Shown here: piece after piece, positions 38,001-47,396 of the stretch
Position numbering within the stretch: the first letter of the stretch is position 1
How the letters are laid out: each line of letters opens with the position of its first letter
Source of the DNA: Gammaproteobacteria bacterium
GTDB lineage: Bacteria; Pseudomonadota; Gammaproteobacteria; Xanthomonadales; SZUA-36
Direction: 5' to 3'
Assembly: GCA_021772915.1 (NCBI GenBank)
Contig: JAJFLB010000031.1
Coordinates: 16,552 to 80,551 of the forward strand
Length of the DNA: 64,000 bases
Made by a program: the position numbers and the translations under genes
The notes under the pieces: model-generated
Told to the model about the DNA's origin: nothing
Seen by the model: only the letters and a program-made list of their open reading frames with translations
Databases searched by the model: none

Positions 38001-39485
38001 ATGCCGAATCAAACAAGCAACCCACTAAATTTAGAAAACCCTAATTTGTTCAGGACACAGGCATATATCGACGGTGCCTGGGCAGATGCTGATGACGGCT
38101 CCTCTTTTGAAGTCAATAATCCGGCGGACGGGGAGGTTTTGACCACCGTTCCCGACCAGGGTGTGGCGGAGACGCGCCGTGCCATCCAGGCAGCCAATGT
38201 CGCCTGGCCTGCCTGGCGTGACAAAACCGCCAAGGAACGGGCAGTGATCTTGCGACGTTGGTTCACGCTGATGATCGATAACAAGGACGATCTGGCAAAG
38301 CTGATGACAGCCGAGCAGGGAAAACCGTTGGCAGAGGCTACCGGCGAGGTTATTTATGGTGCCTCGTTTGTCGAGTGGTTTGCCGAGGAGGGCAAACGGG
38401 TCTATGGCGATGTGATCCCCACGCACATGAGTGACCGGCGACTCATTGTTATCAAGCAATCGGTTGGTGTCGTTGCGTGTATCACGCCGTGGAACTTCCC
38501 AAATGCCATGATAACCCGTAAGGCTGCACCGGCGCTGGCGGCGGGTTGTTCAATCGTCATTAAGCCAGCCAGGGAAACACCCCTGTCTGCATTGGCGATG
38601 GCCGAACTTGCAGAGCAGGCCGGCATCCCCGCGGGCGTGTTTAACATTGTCACCACGACCCACTCAAGAGATGTTGGGGTAGAGTTGACCGAAAGCCCGT
38701 TGGTACGCAAGTTCTCTTTTACCGGCTCCACCGGCGTGGGCAAACTGTTGATAAGACAATGCGCTTCCACAGTGAAACAAGTTTCCATGGAGTTGGGTGG
38801 CAATGCACCGTTTATCGTATTTGATGATGCGGATATTGACTCGGCGGTCAAAGGGGCGATCACATCCAAGTACCGCAACGCCGGCCAGACCTGTGTATGT
38901 GCCAACCGGTTTTATGTGCAAGATGCGATTTATGACGAATTTGTTGAAAAATTCACTGCAGCGGTACAAGAACTCAAGGTAGGCCGCGGTGAGGCCGCCG
39001 GGGTGAACATTGGGCCGTTGATTTCTGAAGACGCAGTTGAAAAAGTGGAAGAGTTGCTCGCAGATTCAACGGCAAAGGGGGCTAAAGTGGTTGAAGGAGG
39101 CCAACGCCATGCAATGGGTGGTCAGTTTTACCAGCCAACGGTGGTTGTAGACGTTACGGCCGATATGGAGTTTGCGCGAGAGGAAATATTTGGTCCGGTG
39201 GCGCCTGTATTTCGTTTCGAGAGCGAGCAGGAAGTGATTGAGCTGGCCAATGCCACCGAGTTTGGACTGGCCGCATACTTCTACGCCCGTGACCTGGGGC
39301 GTGTATGGCGAGTGGCTGAAGGGCTGGAATACGGCATGGTTTGCATCAATGACGGCATCCTGTCCAATGAGATATCTCCCTTTGGCGGGGTAAAAGAATC
39401 CGGCAGTGGCCGAGAGGGGTCCAAGTACGGCATCGATGAGTTCATAGAGATAAAGACCATTACCATGGCTGGACTGAATTCCTAA
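38001..39485 (+). CDS. Succinate-semialdehyde dehydrogenase-like aldehyde dehydrogenase
   Basis: The 494-residue NAD(P)-dependent aldehyde dehydrogenase has catalytic Glu264 (MELGGN) and Cys298 (NAGQTCVC); TPWNFPNAMITRKAAPALAA is the GabD-like substrate and cofactor region. The likely reaction is succinate semialdehyde to succinate. The start at 38001 follows AGGAAA and suits family length; the frame is open back to 37890. The aminotransferase gene begins 17 bp later. Related semialdehyde substrates cannot be excluded. Confidence 0.82.
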   Translation: MPNQTSNPLNLENPNLFRTQAYIDGAWADADDGSSFEVNNPADGEVLTTVPDQGVAETRRAIQAANVAWPAWRDKTAKERAVILRRWFTLMIDNKDDLAKLMTAEQGKPLAEATGEVIYGASFVEWFAEEGKRVYGDVIPTHMSDRRLIVIKQSVGVVACITPWNFPNAMITRKAAPALAAGCSIVIKPARETPLSALAMAELAEQAGIPAGVFNIVTTTHSRDVGVELTESPLVRKFSFTGSTGVGKLLIRQCASTVKQVSMELGGNAPFIVFDDADIDSAVKGAITSKYRNAGQTCVCANRFYVQDAIYDEFVEKFTAAVQELKVGRGEAAGVNIGPLISEDAVEKVEELLADSTAKGAKVVEGGQRHAMGGQFYQPTVVVDVTADMEFAREEIFGPVAPVFRFESEQEVIELANATEFGLAAYFYARDLGRVWRVAEGLEYGMVCINDGILSNEISPFGGVKESGSGREGSKYGIDEFIEIKTITMAGLNS

Positions 39486-39502
39486 TTAAGTAGTTCGAGA
39501 AA

Positions 39503-40735
39503 ATGAACAAGCTGGATATAGAATTTGTTCGCAGCCAGTTCCCCGCGTTTGCCGAGAACTCGTTGCAGGGTTTTGTGCATTTCGAGAACGCCGGGGGCTC
39601 CTATGCCTGTGGACAGGTTGTTGATCTATTGCATAGCTATTACCGGGAAACCAAGGTGCAACCCTACTATGGGTTTGAGCCCTCTCGCAGAGCCGGTGAG
39701 CAAATGGACCAATCCCGGACCAGGCTGGCGCGCTGGCTAAATGTAGAAACGGACGAGGTGCACTTTGGCGCCTCGACCTCGCAAAACACATATGTCGTTG
39801 CCCAGGCACTACGCCAACATCTCAAGGTGGGTGACGAAATCATTGTCACCAACCAGGATCACGAGGCAAACATTGGCGCGTGGCGCAGATTGGAGGCCGA
39901 TGGCATTGTTATACGTGAGTGGCAGGTTGACCCGCTTAGCGGGGCGTTGGATAGCGCCGACCTCGAGAAATTGTTGAGCGAGCGTACCCGCATGGTGGCG
40001 TTTACCCACTGCTCAAACATTGTTGGCAGCATGCACCCGGTGCGTGAGTGGACCGACCAAATTCACGCGGCAGGCGCCATTGCCATTGTTGACGGGGTTT
40101 CTTACGCTGGCCACGGTCTGCCGGATGTTGCTGCGTTGGGTGCTGACATCTATTTGTTTTCGCTTTACAAGGTTTACGGGCCACACCTGGGTGTCATGGT
40201 GATGCGCAAGGCCCTGAATGAGCGACTGCCCAACCAGGGGCATTTCTTTAACGAGAATCACAGCACTGACCGGTTTACTCCAGCTGGACCGGATCACGCC
40301 CAGATAGCAGCAGTTAACGGGGTTGTTGATTACCTGGAAGCTATTTACACCCATCATTTTGACGAACCGAAAATGACAGCGGCCCGCAAAGCAACGGCGG
40401 TCCGAGAATTATTTCAGCAGGCGGAGCGCAAAAACTTGCAAGCTCTGCTGGGGTTTCTTGCCGGCCATCCGAAAACTCGATTGCTGGGGAGCGACAGCAC
40501 CGAGAATCGTGCACCAACCGTGTCAATTTCCATTGTCGATCAAACACCAGATGAGCTGGCAAAAAAGCTGGCGGAAGATAAGCTTGGTTTAGGTGTGGGG
40601 CATTTCTATGCCTACCGCTTGATCGAGGCATTGGGTATCAATACCGATGAGGGCGTGCTGCGTGCTTCGTTTGTGCACTACACGACCGAAGAAGAGGTTA
40701 ATCGGTTGATTGAAGCACTTGATCAACACCTTTAA
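39503..40735 (+). CDS. Class V aminotransferase / cysteine desulfurase-like enzyme
   Basis: The 410-residue PLP enzyme carries the lysine at 223 (SLYKVYGPHLG), an Asp197 region (AIVDGVSYAGH) and the N-terminal FENAGGSYACG typical of cysteine-desulfurase-like class V proteins. A flexible loop with a conserved catalytic cysteine was not identified, so desulfurase activity is uncertain. It could supply sulfur or amino groups. It is close behind the aldehyde dehydrogenase and 134 bp before the oxidoreductase genes. Confidence 0.75.
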   Translation: MNKLDIEFVRSQFPAFAENSLQGFVHFENAGGSYACGQVVDLLHSYYRETKVQPYYGFEPSRRAGEQMDQSRTRLARWLNVETDEVHFGASTSQNTYVVAQALRQHLKVGDEIIVTNQDHEANIGAWRRLEADGIVIREWQVDPLSGALDSADLEKLLSERTRMVAFTHCSNIVGSMHPVREWTDQIHAAGAIAIVDGVSYAGHGLPDVAALGADIYLFSLYKVYGPHLGVMVMRKALNERLPNQGHFFNENHSTDRFTPAGPDHAQIAAVNGVVDYLEAIYTHHFDEPKMTAARKATAVRELFQQAERKNLQALLGFLAGHPKTRLLGSDSTENRAPTVSISIVDQTPDELAKKLAEDKLGLGVGHFYAYRLIEALGINTDEGVLRASFVHYTTEEEVNRLIEALDQHL

Positions 40736-40869
40736 ACCGAACCCGCCTGTCCCCCAAAAGAGCGACAAGCATTCTTTGGTGATTTGCCTCGGTAAAACGG
40801 TTATCCTTGCGTTTGTTACTCCTTGAAAGAACACTGGCCCAGCCGAGGCAACGGGGACACGGAGACTAA

Positions 40870-42666
40870 TTGGCATCAGCAATGAAGCCCACCAACACAA
40901 ATAACCCGAACCACTTTCACAAGGTGGTGGATTGCCAGTGGGCGTGTCCGGCACACACAGATGTGCCCGAGTACATTCGTAAGATCGCCCAGGGCGACTT
41001 CACCCAGGCGTATATGCTCAACCGGGAAAGCAATATTTTCCCAGGCATCCTCGGGCGTGTTTGCGACCGTCCCTGTGAACCTGCCTGCCGGCGTGGACGC
41101 ACTAACCAAAAACCTGTGGCCATCTGCCGCTTAAAGCGTGTTGCTGCAGATCACCGCGGTGACATCAGTGCGCACATGCCGATTATTCCCAAGAACAAAA
41201 ATGGCAAGAGGGTTGCCCTCATCGGGGCCGGGTGTGCGTCACTGGCGGTCGCCAACGACCTGATGCCGATTGGTTATGAATGCACCATTTTTGAGGCTTT
41301 GAAAGAACCCGGTGGGTTGATGCGATCAAACATTCCTTCTTTCCGCCTGCCTGCGAACGTGCTCAATGAAGAAATAAACGCCATCGTCGACATGGGTGCA
41401 GACCTGCGCTTGAATCACCCCATTGAGAGCATGAAAAGCCTGCTGGCCGAAGGATATGATGCGGTTTTTGTTGGCACCGGGGCACCCAAAGGCAAGGAGC
41501 TGAAGCTTCCCGGAAGAGAGGAAGCAACGGCCAATATCCACATCGGCATCACCTGGCTGGAGTCCGTTGCTTTTGGGCACCTTGACGCGATCGGTAAACG
41601 CGTACTAATCATTGGTGTCGGCAACACGGCGATGGACTGTTGCAGAACCTCTCTGCGACTGGGTGCCAAAGACGTCAAGGTCATGGCACGAAAACCAAGA
41701 GATTTTTTTAAAGCCTCGGACTGGGAACTGGAAGACGCCGAAGAAGAAAATGTTGAAATCATAGTTAACCATTCGCCCAAGGAATTTGTACTTGAAGATG
41801 GGCGTTTGGTGGGTATGAAGTTTGAACAGGTGGAATACGACATTGAATACGGCCGGATCGTAAACCAGTGGACCACTGGCGAAATAGTGGTTCCCTGCGA
41901 TGACGTAATTCTGGCCATCGGTCAGGAAAATGCATTCCCGTGGATTGAACGAGACCTGGGGATGGAGTTTGACCAATGGGAAGTGCCGGTGGTGGATGAA
42001 ACGACTTTTGAATCAACTCTGCCAGGCGTATTTTTTGGTGGTGATTCGGCCTTCGGGCCAAAGAACATCATTTGGGCCGTTGAACACGGACACCAGGCCG
42101 CGATTTCCATCCACCGACACTGTCAGGGTAAAGCCCTGACAGAGCGATTGCCGGTGTTGATGAATCTGGGCAGTCGCAAGATGGGGATGCACGAGTGGAG
42201 TTTCTCCAATGATTTTGACCCGGCTGCGCGGCGCAAGATGGAACATGTTGAACTTGACCAAAGGTTCAAGGACCTGACCACGGAAGTAGAGCTGGGTTTT
42301 ACCGCCGAGCAGGCACAGCAAGAGGTTGAGCGCTGTTTGAACTGTGATATACAAACGGTGTTTTTTGATTCCCTGTGTATCGAATGTGATGCCTGCCTGG
42401 ATATCTGTCCGACCCAATGCCTGACCATCACGACCAACGCTGACAAGGGTGACTTGTTCGGACAATTGAGAGCACCGCGCCGGGAGCCGGAGCAGCCGCT
42501 GTACGTTTCTGAGCCACTGAAACAGACCACCCGGGTCATGGTCAAGGATGAGAACCTGTGCTTACATTGCAGTCTGTGTGCCGAGCGCTGCCCCACGGCA
42601 GCCTGGGATATGCAAAAGTCCGGGTTTGAATTTCCGCGCGCCATTGACCACAACGGAACAAGCTAA
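40870..42666 (+). CDS. GltD-like FAD/iron-sulfur oxidoreductase with C-terminal ferredoxin domains
   Basis: The 598-residue protein begins with a GltD-type cysteine domain (Cys22/26 and Cys65/69/73), then a two-nucleotide-fold flavoprotein region (GAGCAS at 119, GVGNTAMDC near 254) and C-terminal ferredoxin clusters (CIECDACLDICP near 500, CLHCSLCAERCP near 570). It may connect NAD(P)H to ferredoxin or directly to KorAB. The TTG start is supported by GGAG five bases upstream; ATG 40882 is an alternative. It overlaps korA by one base (TAATG). Confidence 0.82.
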   Translation: MASAMKPTNTNNPNHFHKVVDCQWACPAHTDVPEYIRKIAQGDFTQAYMLNRESNIFPGILGRVCDRPCEPACRRGRTNQKPVAICRLKRVAADHRGDISAHMPIIPKNKNGKRVALIGAGCASLAVANDLMPIGYECTIFEALKEPGGLMRSNIPSFRLPANVLNEEINAIVDMGADLRLNHPIESMKSLLAEGYDAVFVGTGAPKGKELKLPGREEATANIHIGITWLESVAFGHLDAIGKRVLIIGVGNTAMDCCRTSLRLGAKDVKVMARKPRDFFKASDWELEDAEEENVEIIVNHSPKEFVLEDGRLVGMKFEQVEYDIEYGRIVNQWTTGEIVVPCDDVILAIGQENAFPWIERDLGMEFDQWEVPVVDETTFESTLPGVFFGGDSAFGPKNIIWAVEHGHQAAISIHRHCQGKALTERLPVLMNLGSRKMGMHEWSFSNDFDPAARRKMEHVELDQRFKDLTTEVELGFTAEQAQQEVERCLNCDIQTVFFDSLCIECDACLDICPTQCLTITTNADKGDLFGQLRAPRREPEQPLYVSEPLKQTTRVMVKDENLCLHCSLCAERCPTAAWDMQKSGFEFPRAIDHNGTS

Positions 42667-44474
42667 TGCCAGAAAGCCGGGTAAACGATTTCGTTTTAAA
42701 GATCGCCACGGTAAATGGTACCGGCTCCGCCAGTGCCAACAGCCTGCTGATGAAGGCCCTGTTTCGCATGGGATTGCCGATAACGGGTAAAAACCTGTTC
42801 CCATCGAATATCCAGGGGCTACCGACCTGGTATGAAATACGCGCCAATCATCGCGGTTATATGTCCCGATCCGGGCGGGTGGACGTCATGGTGGCCATGA
42901 ATGCCCAGACCTATCAGCGTGACCTGGCAGAAGTCAGCCCCGGTGGTTTCCTGATATATGACTCCACCTGGCCGCGTGAGCGCGAACTGACCCGCGATGA
43001 CATCACCGTACTCGGGGTGCCGTTGGCCAAGCTTTGCAACAAGCATTTCAGGAAGGCCAGGGTGCGTATCCTGATGAAAAATGTAGCCTACGTGGGTGTC
43101 TTATCTGCTTTGCTGGGTATAGACACGCGTATTTTACGAGCCTTGCTGGAAGAGACCTTTGCCAGCAAAACCGAGTTGGTGGAGAGTAATCTGCAAGCCA
43201 TCAATCTCGGTTACAAGTACGCCACTGACAACTTCACCTGTCCGCTTCCCGTGCGTGCTGAAGCAATGGGTGATAACAAGGACTATGTCCTGATGGATGG
43301 TAATGCTGCTGCTGGCCTGGGTTGTGTGTATGCCGGAGCCACCGTGGGTGCGTGGTATCCGATCACTCCATCAACCTCGTTAATGGACAGTTTTAATTTC
43401 TATTGCAATATGTTTCGCACAGACAAGAGTAGTGGTGACAAGAACTATTGCATCGTGCAAGCCGAGGATGAACTGGCGGCGGCGGGTATTGTTTTGGGTG
43501 CCAACTGGGTCGGTGCACGGGCGTTTACCCCGACCTCTGGTCCCGGCATTTCGCTGATGAGTGAGTTTATCGGTTTCGCTTACTATGCTGAGATACCATC
43601 GGTATTTTTTGATGTGCAGCGGGTCGGGCCATCCACCGGCATGCCCACGCGGACACAGCAATGCGACATTATGTTGTGTGCCTTTGCTTCACATGGTGAC
43701 ACGATGCACCCGTTACTGTTGCCGGCAAATCCGGGCGAGTGTTTTGAAATGGCAGTCGCGGCCTTTGATCTTGCGGAACACCTGCAAACCCCGGTTTTTG
43801 TTCTTTCCGATCTTGATATTGGTATGAATGACTGGATGATTCCGGAACTGAAGTGGGATGACGGCTACCGACCGGACCGAGGCAAGGTGTTACAAGCAGA
43901 AGATGTTGAGAAGCTCGAGAAATTCTATCGTTATCTTGATACCGACGGTGACGGTATCGCAGCGCGCACCCTCCCTGGAGACCATCCCAAGGGTGCTTAT
44001 TTCACGCGTGGGTCAGGACATAACAGACTGGGTGCCTACACTGAGAACGAGGACGAATACAAAGAAATTATTGATCGTCTTATGGTTAAGTGGGAAACCG
44101 CCAAGAAGCTGATACCTGAACCCAGATTGAAGCCGGCAAAAAAGAAGACAAGCATTGGTATTATTGCTTATGGAAGTTCCGACGGCGCAGTTTTGGAAGC
44201 ACTGGACCACTTGCGCACGGAGGACATCCACGCAGATTACCTACGTGTTTTGGGTTTTCCGTTCAATGGTAAAGTCAGTGAGTTCGTGGAGGACCATGAA
44301 ACCGTGTTTGTGGTTGAGCAGAATCGTGATGGGCAATTGCGGACACTGCTTATCCTGGAAACGAACACGGATGCTGCAAAACTGATTCCGGTCTTGCACT
44401 ACAACGGCATGCCCATTCCGAGCCAGTGTGTCATAGAAGGCGTGAGCAAGCACTTGGATACGGAGGCCGCATGA
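42666..44474 (+). CDS. korA: 2-oxoacid:ferredoxin oxidoreductase, fused gamma-alpha subunit
   Basis: The 602-residue protein has an N-terminal gamma domain (about 1-190) fused to the alpha pyrimidine-binding region (about 200-600: GNAAAGLGCVYAGATVGAWY, then ITPSTSLMDSF). With KorB it makes or oxidises an acyl-CoA from a 2-oxoacid, CoA and ferredoxin; 2-oxoglutarate is the best guess from the family. Overlaps on both sides (one base with the flavoprotein gene, ATGA with korB) show one operon. Confidence 0.85.
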   Translation: MPESRVNDFVLKIATVNGTGSASANSLLMKALFRMGLPITGKNLFPSNIQGLPTWYEIRANHRGYMSRSGRVDVMVAMNAQTYQRDLAEVSPGGFLIYDSTWPRERELTRDDITVLGVPLAKLCNKHFRKARVRILMKNVAYVGVLSALLGIDTRILRALLEETFASKTELVESNLQAINLGYKYATDNFTCPLPVRAEAMGDNKDYVLMDGNAAAGLGCVYAGATVGAWYPITPSTSLMDSFNFYCNMFRTDKSSGDKNYCIVQAEDELAAAGIVLGANWVGARAFTPTSGPGISLMSEFIGFAYYAEIPSVFFDVQRVGPSTGMPTRTQQCDIMLCAFASHGDTMHPLLLPANPGECFEMAVAAFDLAEHLQTPVFVLSDLDIGMNDWMIPELKWDDGYRPDRGKVLQAEDVEKLEKFYRYLDTDGDGIAARTLPGDHPKGAYFTRGSGHNRLGAYTENEDEYKEIIDRLMVKWETAKKLIPEPRLKPAKKKTSIGIIAYGSSDGAVLEALDHLRTEDIHADYLRVLGFPFNGKVSEFVEDHETVFVVEQNRDGQLRTLLILETNTDAAKLIPVLHYNGMPIPSQCVIEGVSKHLDTEAA

Positions 44475-45526
44475 CCTATATCACTAAACCACGAATTGAC
44501 CTGCCAGGTCAGTCAACCAACAAAATAGGTTTGCTCAGGCGGGATTATGAGGGCGTACTTTCCACACTGTGTGCCGGTTGTGGGCATGACTCCATTACCG
44601 CGGCGATCGTACAGGCATTCTGGGAGTTATCCATACCGCCAGAGAAGGTGGTCAAGCTTTCAGGTATCGGTTGTTCATCAAAGACACCTGCCTATTTCAT
44701 TTCGGGGGCCCACGGATTTAATTCGGTACATGGTCGCATGCCTTCGGTTGCCACTGGTGCGCTGGCTGGAAATCGTGACCTTGTTTGTATCGGGGTCTCG
44801 GGTGATGGCGACTCCCTGTCTATTGGTTTCGGACAGTTTGGCCATGCGGTCCGGCGCAACATTAACATGTTGTATATTATTGAGAATAACGGTGTTTACG
44901 GTTTGACCAAAGGGCAGTTTTCAGCTTCTGCCGACAAGGGTAGCAAGGCTAAACGGGGTGAAATCAACCAGTGGAAAAATATAGATTCTGTTTCCACCGC
45001 CATTTCCATGGGTGGCAGTTTTGCGGCACGCAGTTTTTCGGGTGATCGGGAGCAATTGGTCACGTTGATCAAAGCCGGTGTCATGCACCCGGGTTGTGCT
45101 ATTTTGGATGTTGTTTCCCCATGTGTGACTTTCAACGATCATCTGGGTTCAACCAAGAGCTATCTTTATACGCGGGATCATTATCATCCGGCCCTGGAAA
45201 CGGATTTTGTCGCGCCGGCTAATGAAATCACCACCAGCTATGCCGAGGGCGAAAGCACCGTGGTGGAACTACACGACGGTTCCAAGCTGCTACTCAAAAA
45301 AGCCGACAGCGGTTATGACGCAACCAACCGCAGCAAGGTTTTACGCTATCTGGAACAGCAGCGAGCCAGGGGTGAGGTCGTCACAGGTCTGTTGTTCATC
45401 AATGCGGAGCTGCCTGAAATGCATCTTATCTACGGCACCTCAAAAACAGCAATGAAGGACCTCCGCTTTGACAAGCTCAACCCGGGCAGCTTAGCCCTGG
45501 CGGAGCTTCAAAGCCGTATGCGCTGA
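44471..45526 (+). CDS. korB: 2-oxoacid:ferredoxin oxidoreductase beta subunit (TPP-binding)
   Basis: The 351-residue beta chain binds thiamine pyrophosphate (GDGDSLSIGFGQFGHAVRRN, then ENNGVYGLTKGQ) and one [4Fe-4S] cluster through LCAGCGHDS, IGCSS and VSPCVTFND cysteines. The start at 44471 overlaps the korA stop (ATGA); an upstream in-frame codon at 44426 would run back into korA. Substrate identity (2-oxoglutarate versus other 2-oxoacids) is not settled. Confidence 0.87.
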   Translation: MTYITKPRIDLPGQSTNKIGLLRRDYEGVLSTLCAGCGHDSITAAIVQAFWELSIPPEKVVKLSGIGCSSKTPAYFISGAHGFNSVHGRMPSVATGALAGNRDLVCIGVSGDGDSLSIGFGQFGHAVRRNINMLYIIENNGVYGLTKGQFSASADKGSKAKRGEINQWKNIDSVSTAISMGGSFAARSFSGDREQLVTLIKAGVMHPGCAILDVVSPCVTFNDHLGSTKSYLYTRDHYHPALETDFVAPANEITTSYAEGESTVVELHDGSKLLLKKADSGYDATNRSKVLRYLEQQRARGEVVTGLLFINAELPEMHLIYGTSKTAMKDLRFDKLNPGSLALAELQSRMR

Positions 45527-45590
45527 TCGCGCCCACAGAATCCATCACGACAGAGCTGTGTTTAACTCCAACCGAGCAACAGGAGCGTTT

Positions 45591-46340
45591 ATGAAAACCC
45601 TATTAAGTTTCCTACTGATCATGTCGGTCAATTTAGGTATTGCTGATGAGTTTGACGCCGTTGAGGCCAAACTTGAAATGGCTCTGGAAGCAGACATCAG
45701 GACGGATGCGGAGAAAGAACGCGACCGCAACCGCCGACCGACTGACACACTCAAATTTTTCGGCTTGCGTGATGACATGAAAATAGTGGAGCTACTGCCC
45801 GGCGGGGGTTGGTACACCAAGTTGCTGGTTCCCGTTGTCAGGGAAAAGGGGGAGTATTACGCTGCATTTGGAACCATGAGAATTTCTGAATCACTGCTTG
45901 AGGAGCCCGGTTTCGAAGCCGCACAAATCATTGCCGCAGATTCAAAAACCTACCGTGAAAAAGGCGCACGTACCTATACACTGGAAACCAAAGGGCTGGG
46001 GATAACCGGTGTGGACATGGTGCTGACCTTCCGCAATTACCACAATTTTTCCAGCGAGGGGCGGGCAACCATGAACAAAGTCGCGTTTGCCGCCCTTAAA
46101 AGTGGCGGTGTGTATGCTGTGGTTGATCACACCCGGCGTCACATGGAAGCCGACAACATGGAAAATCGTCGACGTATTGATCCCGTATTGGCCATCCATG
46201 AAATTCAGGCTGCCGGGTTCCAGCTGGTGGATTACAGCGACCGCCATTTCCGACCCGATGATGAATTGCGTTACGAGGTGGGTCGTAAGACCGTTACCGG
46301 CAATACGGATCGGTGGACCCTCAAGTTTGTCAAACCCTGA
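45591..46340 (+). CDS. Exported class I methyltransferase-like protein (COG4798 type)
   Basis: The 249-residue protein has an N-terminal signal peptide (MKTLLSFLLIMSVNLGIA, cleavage about residue 18-20), then a methyltransferase-like Rossmann domain with MKIVELLPGGGWYTKLLVPV and VDMVLTFRNYHNF. Enzymes of this fold need S-adenosylmethionine, which is not known in the periplasm, so the activity is puzzling. The start at 45591 follows AGGAG; the frame is open from 45558 without a ribosome site. Confidence 0.75.
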   Translation: MKTLLSFLLIMSVNLGIADEFDAVEAKLEMALEADIRTDAEKERDRNRRPTDTLKFFGLRDDMKIVELLPGGGWYTKLLVPVVREKGEYYAAFGTMRISESLLEEPGFEAAQIIAADSKTYREKGARTYTLETKGLGITGVDMVLTFRNYHNFSSEGRATMNKVAFAALKSGGVYAVVDHTRRHMEADNMENRRRIDPVLAIHEIQAAGFQLVDYSDRHFRPDDELRYEVGRKTVTGNTDRWTLKFVKP

Positions 46341-46570
46341 TACGCCTTGTAATGTCGCAATCGCAGGTACCCGCCCAGGCTCTTAAGGGCGGTTAGCCCC
46401 AACGGACCCGCTTGTCGGGTCCCGTGCTGGTGCTTGTGTGAGCCCGATACACGACGGGCGAGTGAGCTGGTCAATTGTGCTAGTTCAATAACGTTTCACA
46501 TCGCATTGAACTGCTATAATCTTGTCGAGGTCCTAATGAATACGCTTGGCAATCACGGCGGCAATCGAAA
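46341..46570. other. Intergenic stretch with two stem-loops and a candidate promoter
   Basis: GGACCCG/CGGGTCC (46404-46422, loop CTTGT) and GCCCG/CGGGC (46442-46459) are inverted repeats; neither is followed by a T-run, so they are weak terminators at best. TATAAT at 46515-46520 is a consensus -10 for the DUF3014 gene. Confidence 0.4.
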
Positions 46571-47359
46571 ATGAAAAAGACGATCCCGATACTCCTGCTG
46601 GTTATTCTTTTCGGGGGTGCCGGCTGGTATTTTTTCACCGAAAAGCCGGAACCAGTTCACGAGTTACCTCTGCCCCAACCACTGCCGGTTAAACCCGAGC
46701 CGGCGCCACAGCCGGAACCAGAGCCCGAAACCATCATTGCCGAGCTTGAGCCTGAACCCGAGATTATTCCGGAACCATTACCGGAATTGAATGAAAGCGA
46801 CCCACAGTTTACCCGTGCCCTTGCGGAAATATTGGGCGGAGAGTCATTTACACAGTACCTGGTAAAAAGTGACGTCATCAGCCGATTTGTGACCGTGATT
46901 GATGGCCTCACCAGCCGACAGGTCTCACCACAGGTCAATCCAGTTCGACCCGTTGCCGGCAGCTTCAAAGTTCTGGGCGAAGGCGACAGCGTGGTTTTGA
47001 GCTCAGAGAACTTTGCCCGTTACGATGCTTATGTATCCCTACTGGCTAATATGAACACCGACGCGATACTGGCCCTGTATCAACGTTATGACTCATTGTT
47101 TCAACAAGCCTGGGAGGACAACGGTCGTGAGGGGTTTTTCGACCAAAGGTTGGAAGAGGTGATTGATGACTTGCTGGCAACGCCGGAAGCACAAGCCCCA
47201 ATTTACCTGACCAAACCCGAGGCCGTTTACCTGTATCGGCAACCGGAACTGGAGCTCATGACGGCGGGCCAGAAGATACTGGTACGCATGGGCAATGCCA
47301 ACGCTGCGGTCGTGAAAGAAAAACTGGCCGAGATCAAATCAGGTATCAACAGCGGCTAG
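46571..47359 (+). CDS. DUF3014-domain envelope protein
   Basis: The 262-residue protein has an N-terminal membrane anchor (about 5-22, IPILLLVILFGGAGWYFF), a proline/glutamate-rich linker (about 28-75, many PEP and PEPE repeats) and a DUF3014 domain (about 75-255). The linker would span part of the periplasm. The function of DUF3014 is unknown. It is convergent with the next membrane protein across 37 bp. Confidence 0.82.
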   Translation: MKKTIPILLLVILFGGAGWYFFTEKPEPVHELPLPQPLPVKPEPAPQPEPEPETIIAELEPEPEIIPEPLPELNESDPQFTRALAEILGGESFTQYLVKSDVISRFVTVIDGLTSRQVSPQVNPVRPVAGSFKVLGEGDSVVLSSENFARYDAYVSLLANMNTDAILALYQRYDSLFQQAWEDNGREGFFDQRLEEVIDDLLATPEAQAPIYLTKPEAVYLYRQPELELMTAGQKILVRMGNANAAVVKEKLAEIKSGINSG

Positions 47360-47396
47360 CTTGAACGTCACGCAAACCGATCTGCTGTCCAGTGAA

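Noticed and set aside
46666..46795. Proline/glutamate repeat as a possible DNA repeat
   Set aside because: It is low-complexity coding sequence of the DUF3014 linker, with degenerate codons rather than a DNA repeat unit.
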